A stretch of DNA of 64,000 nt from Actinoallomurus iriomotensis (GTDB lineage: Bacteria > Actinomycetota > Actinomycetes > Streptosporangiales > Streptosporangiaceae), in contig NZ_BSTJ01000007.1 in the NCBI RefSeq assembly GCF_030269445.1, forward strand, positions 157,957-221,956, read 5' to 3'. The notes beneath the pieces were generated by a model. It did not search any database, was not told the origin of the DNA, and saw nothing but the letters and a program-made list of their open reading frames with translations. The translations under genes and the position numbers were made by a program. This document shows positions 52,444 through 61,109 of this stretch, piece after piece (position 1 is the first letter of the stretch; each line of letters opens with the position of its first letter).

Positions 52444-52489
52444 CCGATGGCGGCGGGCGCGCCGTCGCGCGCCCGCCGTCAGCGCACCG

Positions 52490-53614
52490 TCAGGAGGAGG
52501 GGACGGTGCCGATCCTGTCGACCCAGCCCTGGCGTTCGAAGGCCAGGTACTCGCCGGTGGCTCTCCGGGCGGCCTGGGGCAGCTGCTCGAAGTCGAGGAG
52601 CTGAGCGGTCGCCGGGTCCACCACGAGCCGCACGCCCGTGCCCCGGGCGGTGATCCCCACCCCGGACCGGCCCTCACGGTCGCGGATGCGTCCGGTGACG
52701 TGGACGGACGAGGAGTCCGCGAGGATCCGGTAGAGGGCCGCGCGGGTGCCGGGGGTGGTCGGGGCCATGAACAGGTCCCAGGCGCTCACGAAGACGTACT
52801 GGCCGAAGTCGGCGGTCGCGGTGTAGCCGTTCGCGCCGCCCACGCGGTCCTCCTGCCACAGCCTCCGCAGGTAGGCCTCCAGGCCGCTCTTGGTCGCCGG
52901 CAGCTTCGGCACGGTCCTCCACTCGATCTCGTGGGAGCCGATGTCGGGGTTCACCAGATGCGAGCCCTTGTCGTACGTGACCGTGTGCGGCTTGGTGGCC
53001 GTCGTGCCGCCGTTGACGTCGAGTGGCGGGGAGCCCGCCGCCTTCCAGGCCGCCTCGTCCCTCTTGGCGGGGAAGGTGACCTGGACGTCCAATGGCAGGT
53101 GCGTACGGAACCGCATGCCGGTCCCGCCCGGCAGCGTGCAGCTCCAGTTCTCGGTGCTGCTCGCGGTCCGCGCCTGGAACGCGGGGCCCTGGCCCTTGGG
53201 CGTCGGGAGCCCCGGGCCGGACTTGGCGGGCCCCTGGTCCTGCCACATGCGGGTCCGGGAGTACCAGCAGGTCCCGTGGGTGGCGGGCTGCTTGGCGGCC
53301 GTCTCCGCACTGGCCAGCAGGAACGTACGGGTATCGGTCGTGCTGCTCGGTCCGGTGCCGCCGTCGTGACCGCCGGACAGCGAGCCCGCGGCCAGCACCG
53401 CCCCGGCCGCCACCACCGCGGTCACGCCGATCGCGAAGGCCGGCCGCCGGACCGTTCGCCGCCTCCGTACCGGATCCGGGCTCGGGACGGACGTGCCGGC
53501 GCGCGTACGGACCAGCGCCGCGTCGGGGCGTCGTGCGTAGGCGGCGTCGGCGAGTTCGTCGACCATCGCGGGCCGCAGGGCGTGGATCACGCCGTCGAGT
53601 TCGTCGTGCTTCAC
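52490..53614 (-). CDS. CU044_5270 family protein, sigma-factor partner
   Basis: A 374-residue membrane-anchored protein. A cytoplasmic N-terminus (about 1-55) precedes one membrane segment (AFAIGVTAVVAAGAVLAAGS) and a long extracytoplasmic domain with YDKGSHLVNPDIGSHEIEW and VDPATAQLLDFEQLPQ. This CU044_5270-type layout is the usual partner of ECF sigma genes. Its GTG start overlaps the sigma-factor stop by 4 bp. It may be an anti-sigma-like regulator, though no zinc (HxxxCxxC) motif is visible. Confidence 0.85.
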   Translation of the reverse strand: MKHDELDGVIHALRPAMVDELADAAYARRPDAALVRTRAGTSVPSPDPVRRRRTVRRPAFAIGVTAVVAAGAVLAAGSLSGGHDGGTGPSSTTDTRTFLLASAETAAKQPATHGTCWYSRTRMWQDQGPAKSGPGLPTPKGQGPAFQARTASSTENWSCTLPGGTGMRFRTHLPLDVQVTFPAKRDEAAWKAAGSPPLDVNGGTTATKPHTVTYDKGSHLVNPDIGSHEIEWRTVPKLPATKSGLEAYLRRLWQEDRVGGANGYTATADFGQYVFVSAWDLFMAPTTPGTRAALYRILADSSSVHVTGRIRDREGRSGVGITARGTGVRLVVDPATAQLLDFEQLPQAARRATGEYLAFERQGWVDRIGTVPSS

Positions 53615-54162
53615 GGCTTCTCCTGAATGACTCGGGGGCGCGGAGCAGGTGCCTCCGTGCCGGGGTCGTGGGACGCGTCGAGCGCCCTGGCCAGCCGGCG
53701 GCGGCCACGGTGCAGCCGGACGGTGAAGGCGGTGCGGGAACAGCCGGCGACCCGGGCCGCATCGGCGGGCTCGAGCCCGTGCCAGGCGGTCAGTGTGACC
53801 GCCTCGGCCTCCTTGGGTGACAGCGCCCGCAGGGCGGCGAGCGCCTGGTCGCGGGCCACGACGTGGTCGGCGGCGTCCCAGGCGAGCCGGTCGGCGTCGG
53901 TGGTCAGGCCGGCCAGCCGGTCGACCAGGTCGCGCTCGTGGCCGGCCGCGCCGTGCGACCGGCGGGCGAGGTTCTTCGCCACGCCCAGCAGCCACGGCAG
54001 CGCCCGCTCGGGCACCTCGTCGATCTTCCGCCACGCGATCGTGAACACCTCGCCGGTCACGTCTTCGGCGGCCTGGGGCGCGACTCGCAGCACGACGTAG
54101 CCGAAGACGTTGCGGTAGTACGTCTCGTAGAGGCGAGTGAATCGGGCCTCTCGCTCGTCCAC
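53611..54162 (-). CDS. ECF-type RNA polymerase sigma factor
   Basis: A 183-residue extracytoplasmic-function sigma factor. Region 2 reads FTRLYETYYRNVFGYVVLRV...EDVTGEVFTIAWRK, and region 4 LSPKEAEAVTLTAWHGLEPADAARVAGCSRTAFTVRLHRGRRRL. GTG 54162 is chosen because GAGGAGGTGGC lies 2-12 nt upstream. It is translationally coupled to the CU044_5270 gene. Target promoters cannot be read from the window. Confidence 0.93.
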   Translation of the reverse strand: MDEREARFTRLYETYYRNVFGYVVLRVAPQAAEDVTGEVFTIAWRKIDEVPERALPWLLGVAKNLARRSHGAAGHERDLVDRLAGLTTDADRLAWDAADHVVARDQALAALRALSPKEAEAVTLTAWHGLEPADAARVAGCSRTAFTVRLHRGRRRLARALDASHDPGTEAPAPRPRVIQEKP

Positions 54163-54305
54163 GCCACCTCCTCTCTTCTCGGGGGCGATACGTCGAGAAG
54201 TCGCCGTACGCGCCACCGGATTACGTCGGCGGCCGAGGATTCTGCCCTAGCCGGGGACCGGTCCTCGCGCTGGGGCCGGGCGGTTTCCGCTTCCGGCCAG
54301 AGCCG

Positions 54306-54333
54306 TTGACCTCACGCCTGACTGGGTTAGTTT
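54306..54333 (+). promoter_or_regulatory. Candidate promoter of the first sedolisin gene
   Basis: TTGACC (54306-54311) and TAGTTT (54328-54333) are 16 bp apart. Transcription would start near 54340, leaving a roughly 80-nt leader that includes GCGGTATTCCGC, which can form a small hairpin. Confidence 0.5.
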
Positions 54334-54421
54334 CGGCTTGCTGGACGGCTTTGCGGCTATATGACCGTGACGCGGTATTCCGCGTTCGGGATAGAGACCA
54401 TTCCCGTACAGGAGGTCGGAT

Positions 54422-55672
54422 TTGAACCCCCGCCGAAGACTCGCCGTCGTCCTCACGGTCATCCTCACAACGGCCCTTACTCTGTCCTCCGTCTCCACCG
54501 CCGGCGCCGCCACGAGCTCGTCGAAGCTCAGCGTCGGATTCGGGTGTGCCTCGGCGACGGGCGCCGGGCGGCTGCACTGCTTCGGACGCATCCGGGCGCA
54601 CCGCGCGAGCAACGGGAAGATCGCTCCGCTGACCGTCACCAGCCCGACCGGCCTGCTCCCGGCCGACCTGCAGTCGGCGTACAAGGTGGCCGGCCTGAAC
54701 GGCGCCGGCCGTACGGTCGCGATCGTGGACGCGCAGGACGACCCGAACGCCGAGGCCGACCTGGCCCACTACCGCTCCCAGCTCGGGCTGCCCGCCTGCA
54801 CGACCGCGAACGGCTGCTTCAAGAAGGTCAACCAGAACGGCCAGGCCTCGCCGCTGCCCACCGCCGACTACGGCTGGGCGGAGGAGATCAGCCTCGACCT
54901 GGACATGGTCTCGGCGATCTGCCCCAGCTGCCACATCCTGCTGGTCGAGGCCGACGAGCCGACCGACGCGTCGCTCGGCACCGCCGTGGACACCGCCGCC
55001 GCCACGAGCGGCGTCGTGGCCATCTCCAACAGCTACGGCGGCGCGGAGGACTCGTCGATCCTCGCCGCGGACGCGCACTTCAACCACCCCGGCATCGCGG
55101 TGACGGCGAGCTCCGGTGACTCCGGCTACGGCGTCAGCTGGCCCGCCTCGTCGCAGTACGTCACCGCCGTGGGCGGCACGACCCTCAAGAAGGCGAGCAA
55201 CGCGCGCGGCTGGACCGAGACGGCGTGGTCGGGCGCCGGGTCGGGCTGCTCGGCGTACGAGCCCAAGCCGTCGTGGCAGCACGACACCGCCTGCGCCAAG
55301 CGCACGGTCGCCGACGTCTCGGCGGTCGCCGACCCGTCCACGGGCGTCGGCGTCTACGACACCTACAACAGCTGCGGGACCAGCTCCTTCTGCGACCTGC
55401 TGATCTCACTCGGCCTCGCTCAGGGCCTGGACGGCTGGGCCGCCGTCGGTGGCACGAGCGCGTCGTCACCGATCATCGCGAGCGTGTACGCGCTGGCGGG
55501 CAACACCGGGTCGACGACGTACGGGTCCTACCCGTACGCGCACACCTCGGCGCTGTTCGACGTCACGTCCGGCTCGAACGGAAGCTGCGGCGGCACCTAC
55601 CTGTGCACCGCCGGAACCGGCTACGACGGGCCCACCGGACTCGGCACGCCGAACGGGACCGGAGGCTTCTGA
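54422..55672 (+). CDS. Secreted S53 sedolisin-like peptidase (first of a tandem pair)
   Basis: A 416-residue exported serine-carboxyl peptidase. A signal peptide (about 1-30) is followed by only ~50 residues before PSGL/SPTGLLPADLQSAY, so the large S53 propeptide is missing. The catalytic residues are visible: Glu155 and Asp159 (EEISLDLD), Asp233 (SSGDSG) and Ser346 (GGTSASSP). Several Cys pairs suggest disulfides. TTG 54422 has AGGAGGTCG 3-11 nt upstream. A second copy follows at 56050. Confidence 0.88.
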   Translation: MNPRRRLAVVLTVILTTALTLSSVSTAGAATSSSKLSVGFGCASATGAGRLHCFGRIRAHRASNGKIAPLTVTSPTGLLPADLQSAYKVAGLNGAGRTVAIVDAQDDPNAEADLAHYRSQLGLPACTTANGCFKKVNQNGQASPLPTADYGWAEEISLDLDMVSAICPSCHILLVEADEPTDASLGTAVDTAAATSGVVAISNSYGGAEDSSILAADAHFNHPGIAVTASSGDSGYGVSWPASSQYVTAVGGTTLKKASNARGWTETAWSGAGSGCSAYEPKPSWQHDTACAKRTVADVSAVADPSTGVGVYDTYNSCGTSSFCDLLISLGLAQGLDGWAAVGGTSASSPIIASVYALAGNTGSTTYGSYPYAHTSALFDVTSGSNGSCGGTYLCTAGTGYDGPTGLGTPNGTGGF

Positions 55673-55712
55673 CGCAGGGCTTCACCCGGCCGTACGCGGC
55701 TCTCTCCGGAGC
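55666..55712. repeat. 47-bp direct repeat, copy 1, at the 3' end of the sedolisin gene
   Basis: Begins CTTCTGACGCAGGGCTTC, spanning the stop codon, and recurs at 55867-55913 with a handful of mismatches. The pair flanks about 150 bp of sequence with no supported gene. Confidence 0.75.
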
Positions 55713-55725
55713 GCCGCGTACGGCC
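55688..55725 (+). terminator. Perfect 13-bp hairpin after the first sedolisin gene
   Basis: GGCCGTACGCGGC pairs exactly with GCCGCGTACGGCC over a 12-nt loop, 15 bp past the stop codon. It probably ends the first protease transcript, although no long U-tract follows. Confidence 0.7.
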
Positions 55726-55866
55726 GTTCGCTCTTGTGCGAGCTTCACGGCTTGGACGGAATCGAGTCTGTCGATCGCGTCGTTCTGGTAAGTGCGCGCC
55801 ACGTGTTCGACGACAAGGCGCTGCATCGGCAGTAGCCAGGTCTGGCCCGCCGAATGGGCCCTCAGA

Positions 55867-55913
55867 CTTCTGACACAGGGCTTGACCAGGCCGTACGTAG
55901 CCATCTCCGGAGT
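55867..55913. repeat. 47-bp direct repeat, copy 2
   Basis: Reads CTTCTGACACAGGGCTTGACC, closely matching copy 1 at 55666-55712 including the sequence around that gene's stop codon. Its hairpin arms are degenerate compared with copy 1. It looks like the remains of a third, lost 3' end of the same gene family. Confidence 0.7.
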
Positions 55914-56049
55914 CTCCCGTGCGGCCGCCCACCCTGGGCCTGGAAGATGTTGACAGCACTTATTGGCAATTTGTCCCTGTCGCAGTTGATAAGGCGCGTG
56001 TAAAGATCGTCACGTCGTACCCCCCGCTCGCTCTTAGTTAGGAGAGCAC

Positions 56050-57222
56050 ATGCGACGACGCCTCACCGGGACCGTTCTGGGCGGACTGATCCTCGCCCTC
56101 GTCCCCTTCCTCACCGTGCCGGCCCAGGCGGCCGTGCCGTTCCACCATGCGTGCGCCACCGTGCACAAGGGACGGGCGAGCTGCACGGCACTCGTCCGCA
56201 GCGACATCGCCATGAGCGCGAAGTCGCTGCGGAAGAAGGCCGCCGCCCCGTCCGGGCTCGCCCCGGCCGACCTGCAGGGCGCGTACAAGCTGCCGTCGTC
56301 GACCGCTGGCTCCGGCCAGACGGTCGCGATCGTGGACGCCTATGACGCTCCGACCGCAGAGGCCGACCTGGGCGTCTACCGGAGCCAGTACGGGCTGCCG
56401 GCGTGCACGACCGCGAACGGCTGCTTCAAGAAGGTCGACCAGAAGGGCGGAACGTCCTACCCGAAGAAGGACGGCGGCTGGGCGCAGGAGATCTCCCTGG
56501 ACCTCGACATGGTCTCCGCGGTCTGCCCGAACTGCAAGATCGTCCTGGTGGAGGCGGACTCCCCGTCCTTCGCCGACCTCGGCGCGGCGGTGGACACGGC
56601 CGCCGGGCTCGCGAACGTCGTCAGCAACAGTTACGGCGGCTCGGACGCCTCCGACGACGACTACGGCAAGTACTACGACCACGACGGCGTCGCCATGACG
56701 GTCAGCTCGGGTGACTCCGGCTACGGCGTGGAGTACCCGGCCTCCTCGAAGTACGTCACGGCGGTCGGCGGCACCTCGCTGAAGACCGCGAGCAACAGCC
56801 GCGGCTGGGACGAGACAGTGTGGGACGGCGCGGGCAGCGGCTGCTCGGACCAGAACGCGGCGCTGTCTGCCCAGGCGGACGCCGACACCGGCTGCTCCGG
56901 GCGCGCCGTCGCCGATGTCTCCGCGGTGGCCGACCCTGCCACCGGCGTCGCCGTCTACGACAGCACCGCCTACCAGGGGCAGAGCGGCTGGATGGTCTTC
57001 GGCGGCACCAGCGTCGCGGCACCGGTCATCGCGGGCGTGTACGGGCTCGCCGGCAACGCCTCCGACGTCGACAACAACACGCCGTACGCGCACAAGGACG
57101 CACTGTTCGACGTGACGTCCGGTTCCAACGGCGCCTGCCCGACCGCGCAGCTCTGCACCGCGCGGACCGGCTGGGACGGCCCGACCGGTCTCGGCACGCC
57201 GAACGGCGTCGGGGCCTTCTGA
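56050..57222 (+). CDS. Secreted S53 sedolisin-like peptidase (second of a tandem pair)
   Basis: A 390-residue exported paralogue of the gene at 54422, about as long and collinear. The signal peptide ends near residue 28 (PAQA). Glu147 and Asp151 (QEISLDLD), Asp222 (SSGDSG) and Ser321 (GGTSVAAP) are kept. The N-terminal part between signal and catalytic domain is again very short, so there is no classical propeptide. RBS TTAGGAGAG lies 5-13 nt before ATG 56050. The pair arose by duplication. Confidence 0.9.
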   Translation: MRRRLTGTVLGGLILALVPFLTVPAQAAVPFHHACATVHKGRASCTALVRSDIAMSAKSLRKKAAAPSGLAPADLQGAYKLPSSTAGSGQTVAIVDAYDAPTAEADLGVYRSQYGLPACTTANGCFKKVDQKGGTSYPKKDGGWAQEISLDLDMVSAVCPNCKIVLVEADSPSFADLGAAVDTAAGLANVVSNSYGGSDASDDDYGKYYDHDGVAMTVSSGDSGYGVEYPASSKYVTAVGGTSLKTASNSRGWDETVWDGAGSGCSDQNAALSAQADADTGCSGRAVADVSAVADPATGVAVYDSTAYQGQSGWMVFGGTSVAAPVIAGVYGLAGNASDVDNNTPYAHKDALFDVTSGSNGACPTAQLCTARTGWDGPTGLGTPNGVGAF

Positions 57223-57227
57223 GTGAG

Positions 57228-57255
57228 CGGGCCCGGCGCATCGGCGCCGGGCCCG
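57228..57255 (+). terminator. Perfect 12-bp hairpin after the second sedolisin gene
   Basis: CGGGCCCGGCGC pairs with GCGCCGGGCCCG over a 4-nt loop (ATCG), five bp past the stop. A strong terminator-type structure before the lipoprotein gene. Confidence 0.75.
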
Positions 57256-57333
57256 TTCCGCCCGTATCGGGACCGGTCCCGTGACCGTTCGGCGAACATC
57301 GGTGCCGTCGCCCACGGTTCACGGAGGATCGAG

Positions 57334-57753
57334 ATGATCGCGATACGGAATCGGATCACGCTGTTGAGCGTGGCCGCCCTGGCATTGACCGGCTGCGCAG
57401 GAGCCGGCGGCTCCGCGTCGTCGTCGCCCGGCCGTTCCACTCCCGCCGGCTCCGGGAGATCGGCGGCGCCTGGACCGCACACGCTGGTCTTCTCGGTCAC
57501 CGGGAAGGGCCACGTGGCGTCGATCACCTATGTCATCGATGGCAGGAAGGCCACGGAACGTTCGGTGGAGCTGCCCTGGCGCAAGACCGTGCAGGTGCCG
57601 CCGCGCGCGGGCGGCCACACCTGGGATCTGAGGACGCACCACGCGCGCGGAACGTCCACCGCCGTCGTGTACGTGGACGGTGCCGCCTACGGCGGCGGGA
57701 CGTGCAGCGGAGCCGACTGCGAAGGCGGCAGCTCCGGCTCGATCGCCGGCTGA
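57334..57753 (+). CDS. Putative lipoprotein, MmpS-like beta domain
   Basis: A 139-residue exported lipoprotein: ALALTGC gives the lipobox Cys near residue 20, then a Ser/Gly-rich linker, then HTLVFSVTGKGHVASITYVI, LPWRKTVQVPPRAGG, TAVVYVDGAAYGGGTCSG. This order of strands resembles MmpS transport-accessory domains. ATG 57334 is the only start that puts the lipobox at a normal position. No MmpL partner is nearby. Confidence 0.75.
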   Translation: MIAIRNRITLLSVAALALTGCAGAGGSASSSPGRSTPAGSGRSAAPGPHTLVFSVTGKGHVASITYVIDGRKATERSVELPWRKTVQVPPRAGGHTWDLRTHHARGTSTAVVYVDGAAYGGGTCSGADCEGGSSGSIAG

Positions 57754-57778
57754 ACCGGCGAGCGTACGGACTGCCGCC

Positions 57779-58618
57779 TCACCCGGCCGGGCGGGTGAGG
57801 CGAAGGCGGTCGCGGGTGGACTCGTCCCGCGGGGGATAGACGGCGACGGCAAGGCCGGCGGCGGACGGGAAGGTCAGCTCGGTCCGGTTGAACGTCAGGT
57901 CGCCCGCGACCGGATGCCGGAACCGCAGGACGCGGTCCCTCGGCTCGGCCACCTCGTGCCGTGCCCACATCTCGGCGAACTCCGGACTGGTCTCATGGAG
58001 ACGGCGGAGGTCCTCCTCCCACGACGGGTCGCCGACGTGCCGGCCGTACGCCTCGCGGAGCCGCGCGACGAGATGCGGGACCTCCCGCTCGTAGTCGGGG
58101 AACCACTCGCGCGCCCGCGGCTCGGTGACGCAGCACCACAGAAGGTTCTTGTGGACGCACGGCAGGCTGTGCCAGTCGGCGAACAGGGCGACGTGCGCGG
58201 CGTTGGACTCGATGATGTCGAAGCGGCTGTTGGTCAGCGTGGCGGGGATCGGGTCGAGGCCGTGGAGGACGTCGCGCACCACGTCGGAGACCGCGGTCGT
58301 GCCGGCTCCGGCGCGCAGCGGAGTGGCCTCGGCGAGGCGGTAGAGGTGCTCGCGCTCGGCGCGGTCGAGCCGCAGCGTGCGGGCCACGGCGTCGAGCACC
58401 TGGCCGCTCGCGTTGATCGGGCGGCCCTGCTCGAGCCAGGTGTACCACGTGACGCCGACGCCGGCGAGCATCGCGACCTCCTCGCGCCGCAGCCCCGGTG
58501 TGCGGCGGCGAGGTGCCGGCGGCAGGCCGACCTCCTCCGGGCTCAGCCGGGCCCGGCGAGCCTTGAGAAAGCCGGCCAGCTCGACCCGGCGTGGTCGAAC
58601 GGCGGCGTCGGTCGTCAC
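57779..58618 (-). CDS. HTH regulator with MmyB-like ligand-binding domain
   Basis: A 279-residue regulator. An HTH_3/XRE domain (about 10-85) contains LAGFLKARRARLSPEEVGLP and GLRREEVAMLAGVGVTWYTWLEQGR; then comes an MmyB-type ligand domain with NRFDIIESN-like text, CCVTEPRAREWFPDYER and PVAGDLTFNRTELTFPS, which in relatives binds fatty acids. GTG 58618 follows GTGAGGGGG by 6 nt. It is divergent from the MSMEG_6728 gene. Confidence 0.9.
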   Translation of the reverse strand: MTTDAAVRPRRVELAGFLKARRARLSPEEVGLPPAPRRRTPGLRREEVAMLAGVGVTWYTWLEQGRPINASGQVLDAVARTLRLDRAEREHLYRLAEATPLRAGAGTTAVSDVVRDVLHGLDPIPATLTNSRFDIIESNAAHVALFADWHSLPCVHKNLLWCCVTEPRAREWFPDYEREVPHLVARLREAYGRHVGDPSWEEDLRRLHETSPEFAEMWARHEVAEPRDRVLRFRHPVAGDLTFNRTELTFPSAAGLAVAVYPPRDESTRDRLRLTRPAG

Positions 58619-58795
58619 GGCAGCCCCCTCACCCTGATTTCCCGTTTCCAACGTTAGGGACGGGGTCTGACATTTCCGGGCCGGCCGCCGACGGGCACGC
58701 CCTCCTGTGGCCACTGGATGGCGGATAGCCTGACCGGAGGGCGCCGCATCGGGCGCCGGCGGCCGGCCGGCGCCACGGGGTGATCAGGAGGCGCC

Positions 58796-59251
58796 GTGCA
58801 GACATTCCTGCCGTACGCCGGCTTCGCCGCGACCGCGCGGGTCCTCGACCCGCGGCGGCTGGGCAAGCAGCGGGTCGAGGCCCTGCAGGTGCTGCGCGGC
58901 CTGACCGTGCCGGACTACGGCTGGCGGCATCACCCGGCGGTGCGGATGTGGACGGGCTGTGAGGAGGCGCTGACGCGCTACGGCCTGGAGATCTGCCGCC
59001 AGTGGTGCAGTGCCGGACGGCGTGACACGTGCGCCGCCGCGCTGGTGACGCAACTGCGTACGACGCTGGGCCTCGACGCGCCCCGGAGCCAGACCGAGCT
59101 CCGCCGGGCCGGCGCGCTGCCCCGCTGGCTGGGCGACCCGGAGTTCCACCGCAGCCACCAGTCGGCCCTGGTGCGCAAGGACCCGGCCTACTACGGCCCG
59201 CTCTTTCCCGGGGTCCCGGCCGACCTGCCGTACGTGTGGCCCGGCGCCTGA
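58796..59251 (+). CDS. MSMEG_6728 family protein (T4 endonuclease V-like)
   Basis: A 151-residue protein beginning QTFLPYAGFAATARVLDPRR, then LGKQRVEALQVLRGL and YGWRHHPAVRMWTGCEEAL, then PEFHRSHQSALVRKDPAYYG. This is the MSMEG_6728 family, related to pyrimidine-dimer DNA glycosylase/endonuclease V; the N-terminal Thr and HxxK-like segment are where T4 EndoV has its catalytic residues. GTG 58796 has AGGAGGCGCC 3-12 nt upstream. Role in repair is plausible, not shown. Confidence 0.83.
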   Translation: MQTFLPYAGFAATARVLDPRRLGKQRVEALQVLRGLTVPDYGWRHHPAVRMWTGCEEALTRYGLEICRQWCSAGRRDTCAAALVTQLRTTLGLDAPRSQTELRRAGALPRWLGDPEFHRSHQSALVRKDPAYYGPLFPGVPADLPYVWPGA

Positions 59252-59274
59252 CCGGCCGTCCTCGCCGGAGGACG

Positions 59275-59823
59275 TCACGGCTGGACGCCGAGCGCGGCGC
59301 AGGCGGCGGCCACGGAGGCCCTGCGCAGGGGTTCGGCCGGCACGTCGGGGAACTGGATGGTGCAGTCCTGGAGTCCGCCCAGGGCCAGCGCGGCCCGGGC
59401 GGCCTGCTCCAGCGTCGGGTCGGGGCCGAACAGCAGGGCCGCGAGCCGTTCGCGCCAGGTCAGCACCGTCTCGGTCAGGCCCAGCTCGGTCAGCGTGGTC
59501 AGCTCCGTCAGGACGAACACGATGCCGTCGCGGTGCCGGTGGTGGAAGTCGAAGTAGCCCTCCAGCAACGCCCGCGGGTCGACCTCGTCCAGCGCCTCCT
59601 GCCCTGAGACGAACGCCTCGCCGTCGTCGATCAGCGGCTGCACGATGCTGCGCACCAGCTCCTCGCGTGAGCCGAAGTGGTAGTACAGCGCGGGTTTGGT
59701 GATGCCGAGCCGGTTCGCGATCTCCTGCAGGCTGGTCTTCTGCACGCCCTTCGCGGCGAACAGCTCACGGGCGACCATCTGGATGCGCTGCTTGGTGTCT
59801 GAGGGCTTCGGCACGGCTCCCAC
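59275..59823 (-). CDS. TetR-family repressor
   Basis: A 182-residue TetR regulator. The HTH is RIQMVARELFAAKGVQKTSLQEIANRLGITKPALYYHFGSRE, and the rest is the helical ligand-binding region. It is divergent from the FAD monooxygenase gene and separated from it by two 20-bp inverted copies of the same sequence, which it should bind to control both genes. Ligand unknown. Confidence 0.92.
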   Translation of the reverse strand: MGAVPKPSDTKQRIQMVARELFAAKGVQKTSLQEIANRLGITKPALYYHFGSREELVRSIVQPLIDDGEAFVSGQEALDEVDPRALLEGYFDFHHRHRDGIVFVLTELTTLTELGLTETVLTWRERLAALLFGPDPTLEQAARAALALGGLQDCTIQFPDVPAEPLRRASVAAACAALGVQP

Positions 59824-59828
59824 CCTAG

Positions 59829-59881
59829 CTTACTTAACGATAGGTAAGCTACGATGCGCTCCTTACCTATCGTTAAGTAAG
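59829..59881. promoter_or_regulatory. TetR operator: two inverted 20-bp copies
   Basis: CTTACTTAACGATAGGTAAG (59829-59848) is exactly reverse-complementary to CTTACCTATCGTTAAGTAAG (59862-59881), 13 bp apart. Each copy is itself nearly palindromic (CTTAC/GTAAG). They lie between the divergent TetR and monooxygenase genes; the right-hand copy reaches GTAAGGAGCG, the monooxygenase ribosome-binding site. Confidence 0.85.
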
Positions 59882-59888
59882 GAGCGTC

Positions 59889-61100
59889 ATGCGCATCCTC
59901 GTCTCCGGCGCCAGCATCACGGGCCCGGTTCTGGCCTACTGGCTGTCCCGGTACGGCTTCACCGTCACGGTGGTCGAGCGCGCGCCCCGCCTGCGCAAGG
60001 CGGGCGGCCACGCGGTCGACCTGTTCAGACCCGCCATGGACGTCTCCGAGCGGATGGGCGTGGTGTCCCGGATCGAGGAGATGAGGACCGGCACGGACCG
60101 GATGACCGTCGTACGGCGGGGCGCCCGGCGACCGGTGACCCTGGACCTCACGAAGGTCTTCCACGCCACCTCCGACCGGCACGTCGAGATCATGCGCGAC
60201 GACCTGAGCGAGATCTACCACGACGCCACCCGCGACGACGCCGAGTACGTCTTCGGCGACTCCATCACCTCCATCTCCGCCGACGGTGAGGTGACGTTCG
60301 AGAACGGCGCGCCGCGCCGCTTCGACCTCGTGATCGGCGCCGACGGGCTGCACTCCAACGTGCGGCGCCTGGTCTTCGGCGACGAGTCCCGGTTCAGCAG
60401 GTTCATCGGCGTGTACCTGGCCGTGATGTCGGTGCCGAACGACCTGCGGCTCGACGGTGAGATGCTCAGCCACATCGACGTCGGCCGCATGGCCGGCGTG
60501 TACGGGGCGCGGCACCTCGACGACGCGCGGGCGAGCTTCCTGTTCCGCAGCTCACGCGAGCTCGACTACCACTACCGGGACGTGCCGCGGCAGAAGGAGA
60601 TTCTGCGCGAGACGTTCGCCGGCATGCACCCCGACGTGGACGGCCGGCTCGCCGAACTCGACCGGACGCCGGCGTTCTACTTCGACTCGATCACCCAGCT
60701 GCGCATGGACACCTGGTCCCGGGGACGGGTGACGCTCGCGGGCGACGCCGGCTACTGCCCGGGGCCCGCCGTCGGCGGCAGCACGAGCCTGGCGGTCCTC
60801 GGCGCGTACGTGCTGGCCGGCGAGCTGGCCGAGGCGCGAGGCGATCACGAACGCGCGTTCCCCGCCTATGAGCGCGCGATGGCGGAGCTCGTACGGGGCA
60901 GCCGCAGGTTCGCCCTGGGCGCCGCCAGGAGCCTCGTGCCGGACTCCCGTCTCGGCCTTTGGGCGCTGACACAGGGCGTACGGCTGGTCTCCGCACTGCC
61001 CGCCGGGGTCAGCCGGGCGGCGGCGCGCCTCAACTCCAAGGGCGTGCGCCTGCACGACTCGATGACCGTCAAGGACTACGCGGCCGCGGCGGGCGTCTGA
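59889..61100 (+). CDS. FAD-dependent aromatic-type monooxygenase
   Basis: A 403-residue flavin monooxygenase of the PHBH-like fold. The FAD loop is ILVSGASITGPV (7-12 GASITG), DG follows in IGADGLHSNVRR, and the second GD motif is in LAGDAGYCPGPAVGGS. It is the type found in antibiotic-modifying and aromatic-hydroxylating enzymes. It is under the TetR operator directly upstream. Substrate unknown. Confidence 0.9.
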   Translation: MRILVSGASITGPVLAYWLSRYGFTVTVVERAPRLRKAGGHAVDLFRPAMDVSERMGVVSRIEEMRTGTDRMTVVRRGARRPVTLDLTKVFHATSDRHVEIMRDDLSEIYHDATRDDAEYVFGDSITSISADGEVTFENGAPRRFDLVIGADGLHSNVRRLVFGDESRFSRFIGVYLAVMSVPNDLRLDGEMLSHIDVGRMAGVYGARHLDDARASFLFRSSRELDYHYRDVPRQKEILRETFAGMHPDVDGRLAELDRTPAFYFDSITQLRMDTWSRGRVTLAGDAGYCPGPAVGGSTSLAVLGAYVLAGELAEARGDHERAFPAYERAMAELVRGSRRFALGAARSLVPDSRLGLWALTQGVRLVSALPAGVSRAAARLNSKGVRLHDSMTVKDYAAAAGV

Positions 61101-61109
61101 CCGTCTCGG

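Larger units (their letters stand above)
55673..56049. other. Spacer between the two sedolisin genes
   Basis: 377 bp with no supported gene. It holds the hairpin at 55688-55725, a 47-bp direct repeat (55666-55712 and 55867-55913) and TTGACA at 55950-55955, a possible -35 for the second gene although no good -10 follows at the right spacing. GTTAGGAGAG just before 56050 is that gene's ribosome-binding site. Confidence 0.6.

Noticed and set aside
55950-55955. TTGACA as a full promoter of the second sedolisin
   Set aside because: No acceptable -10 box at 16-18 bp; cannot be called a promoter.
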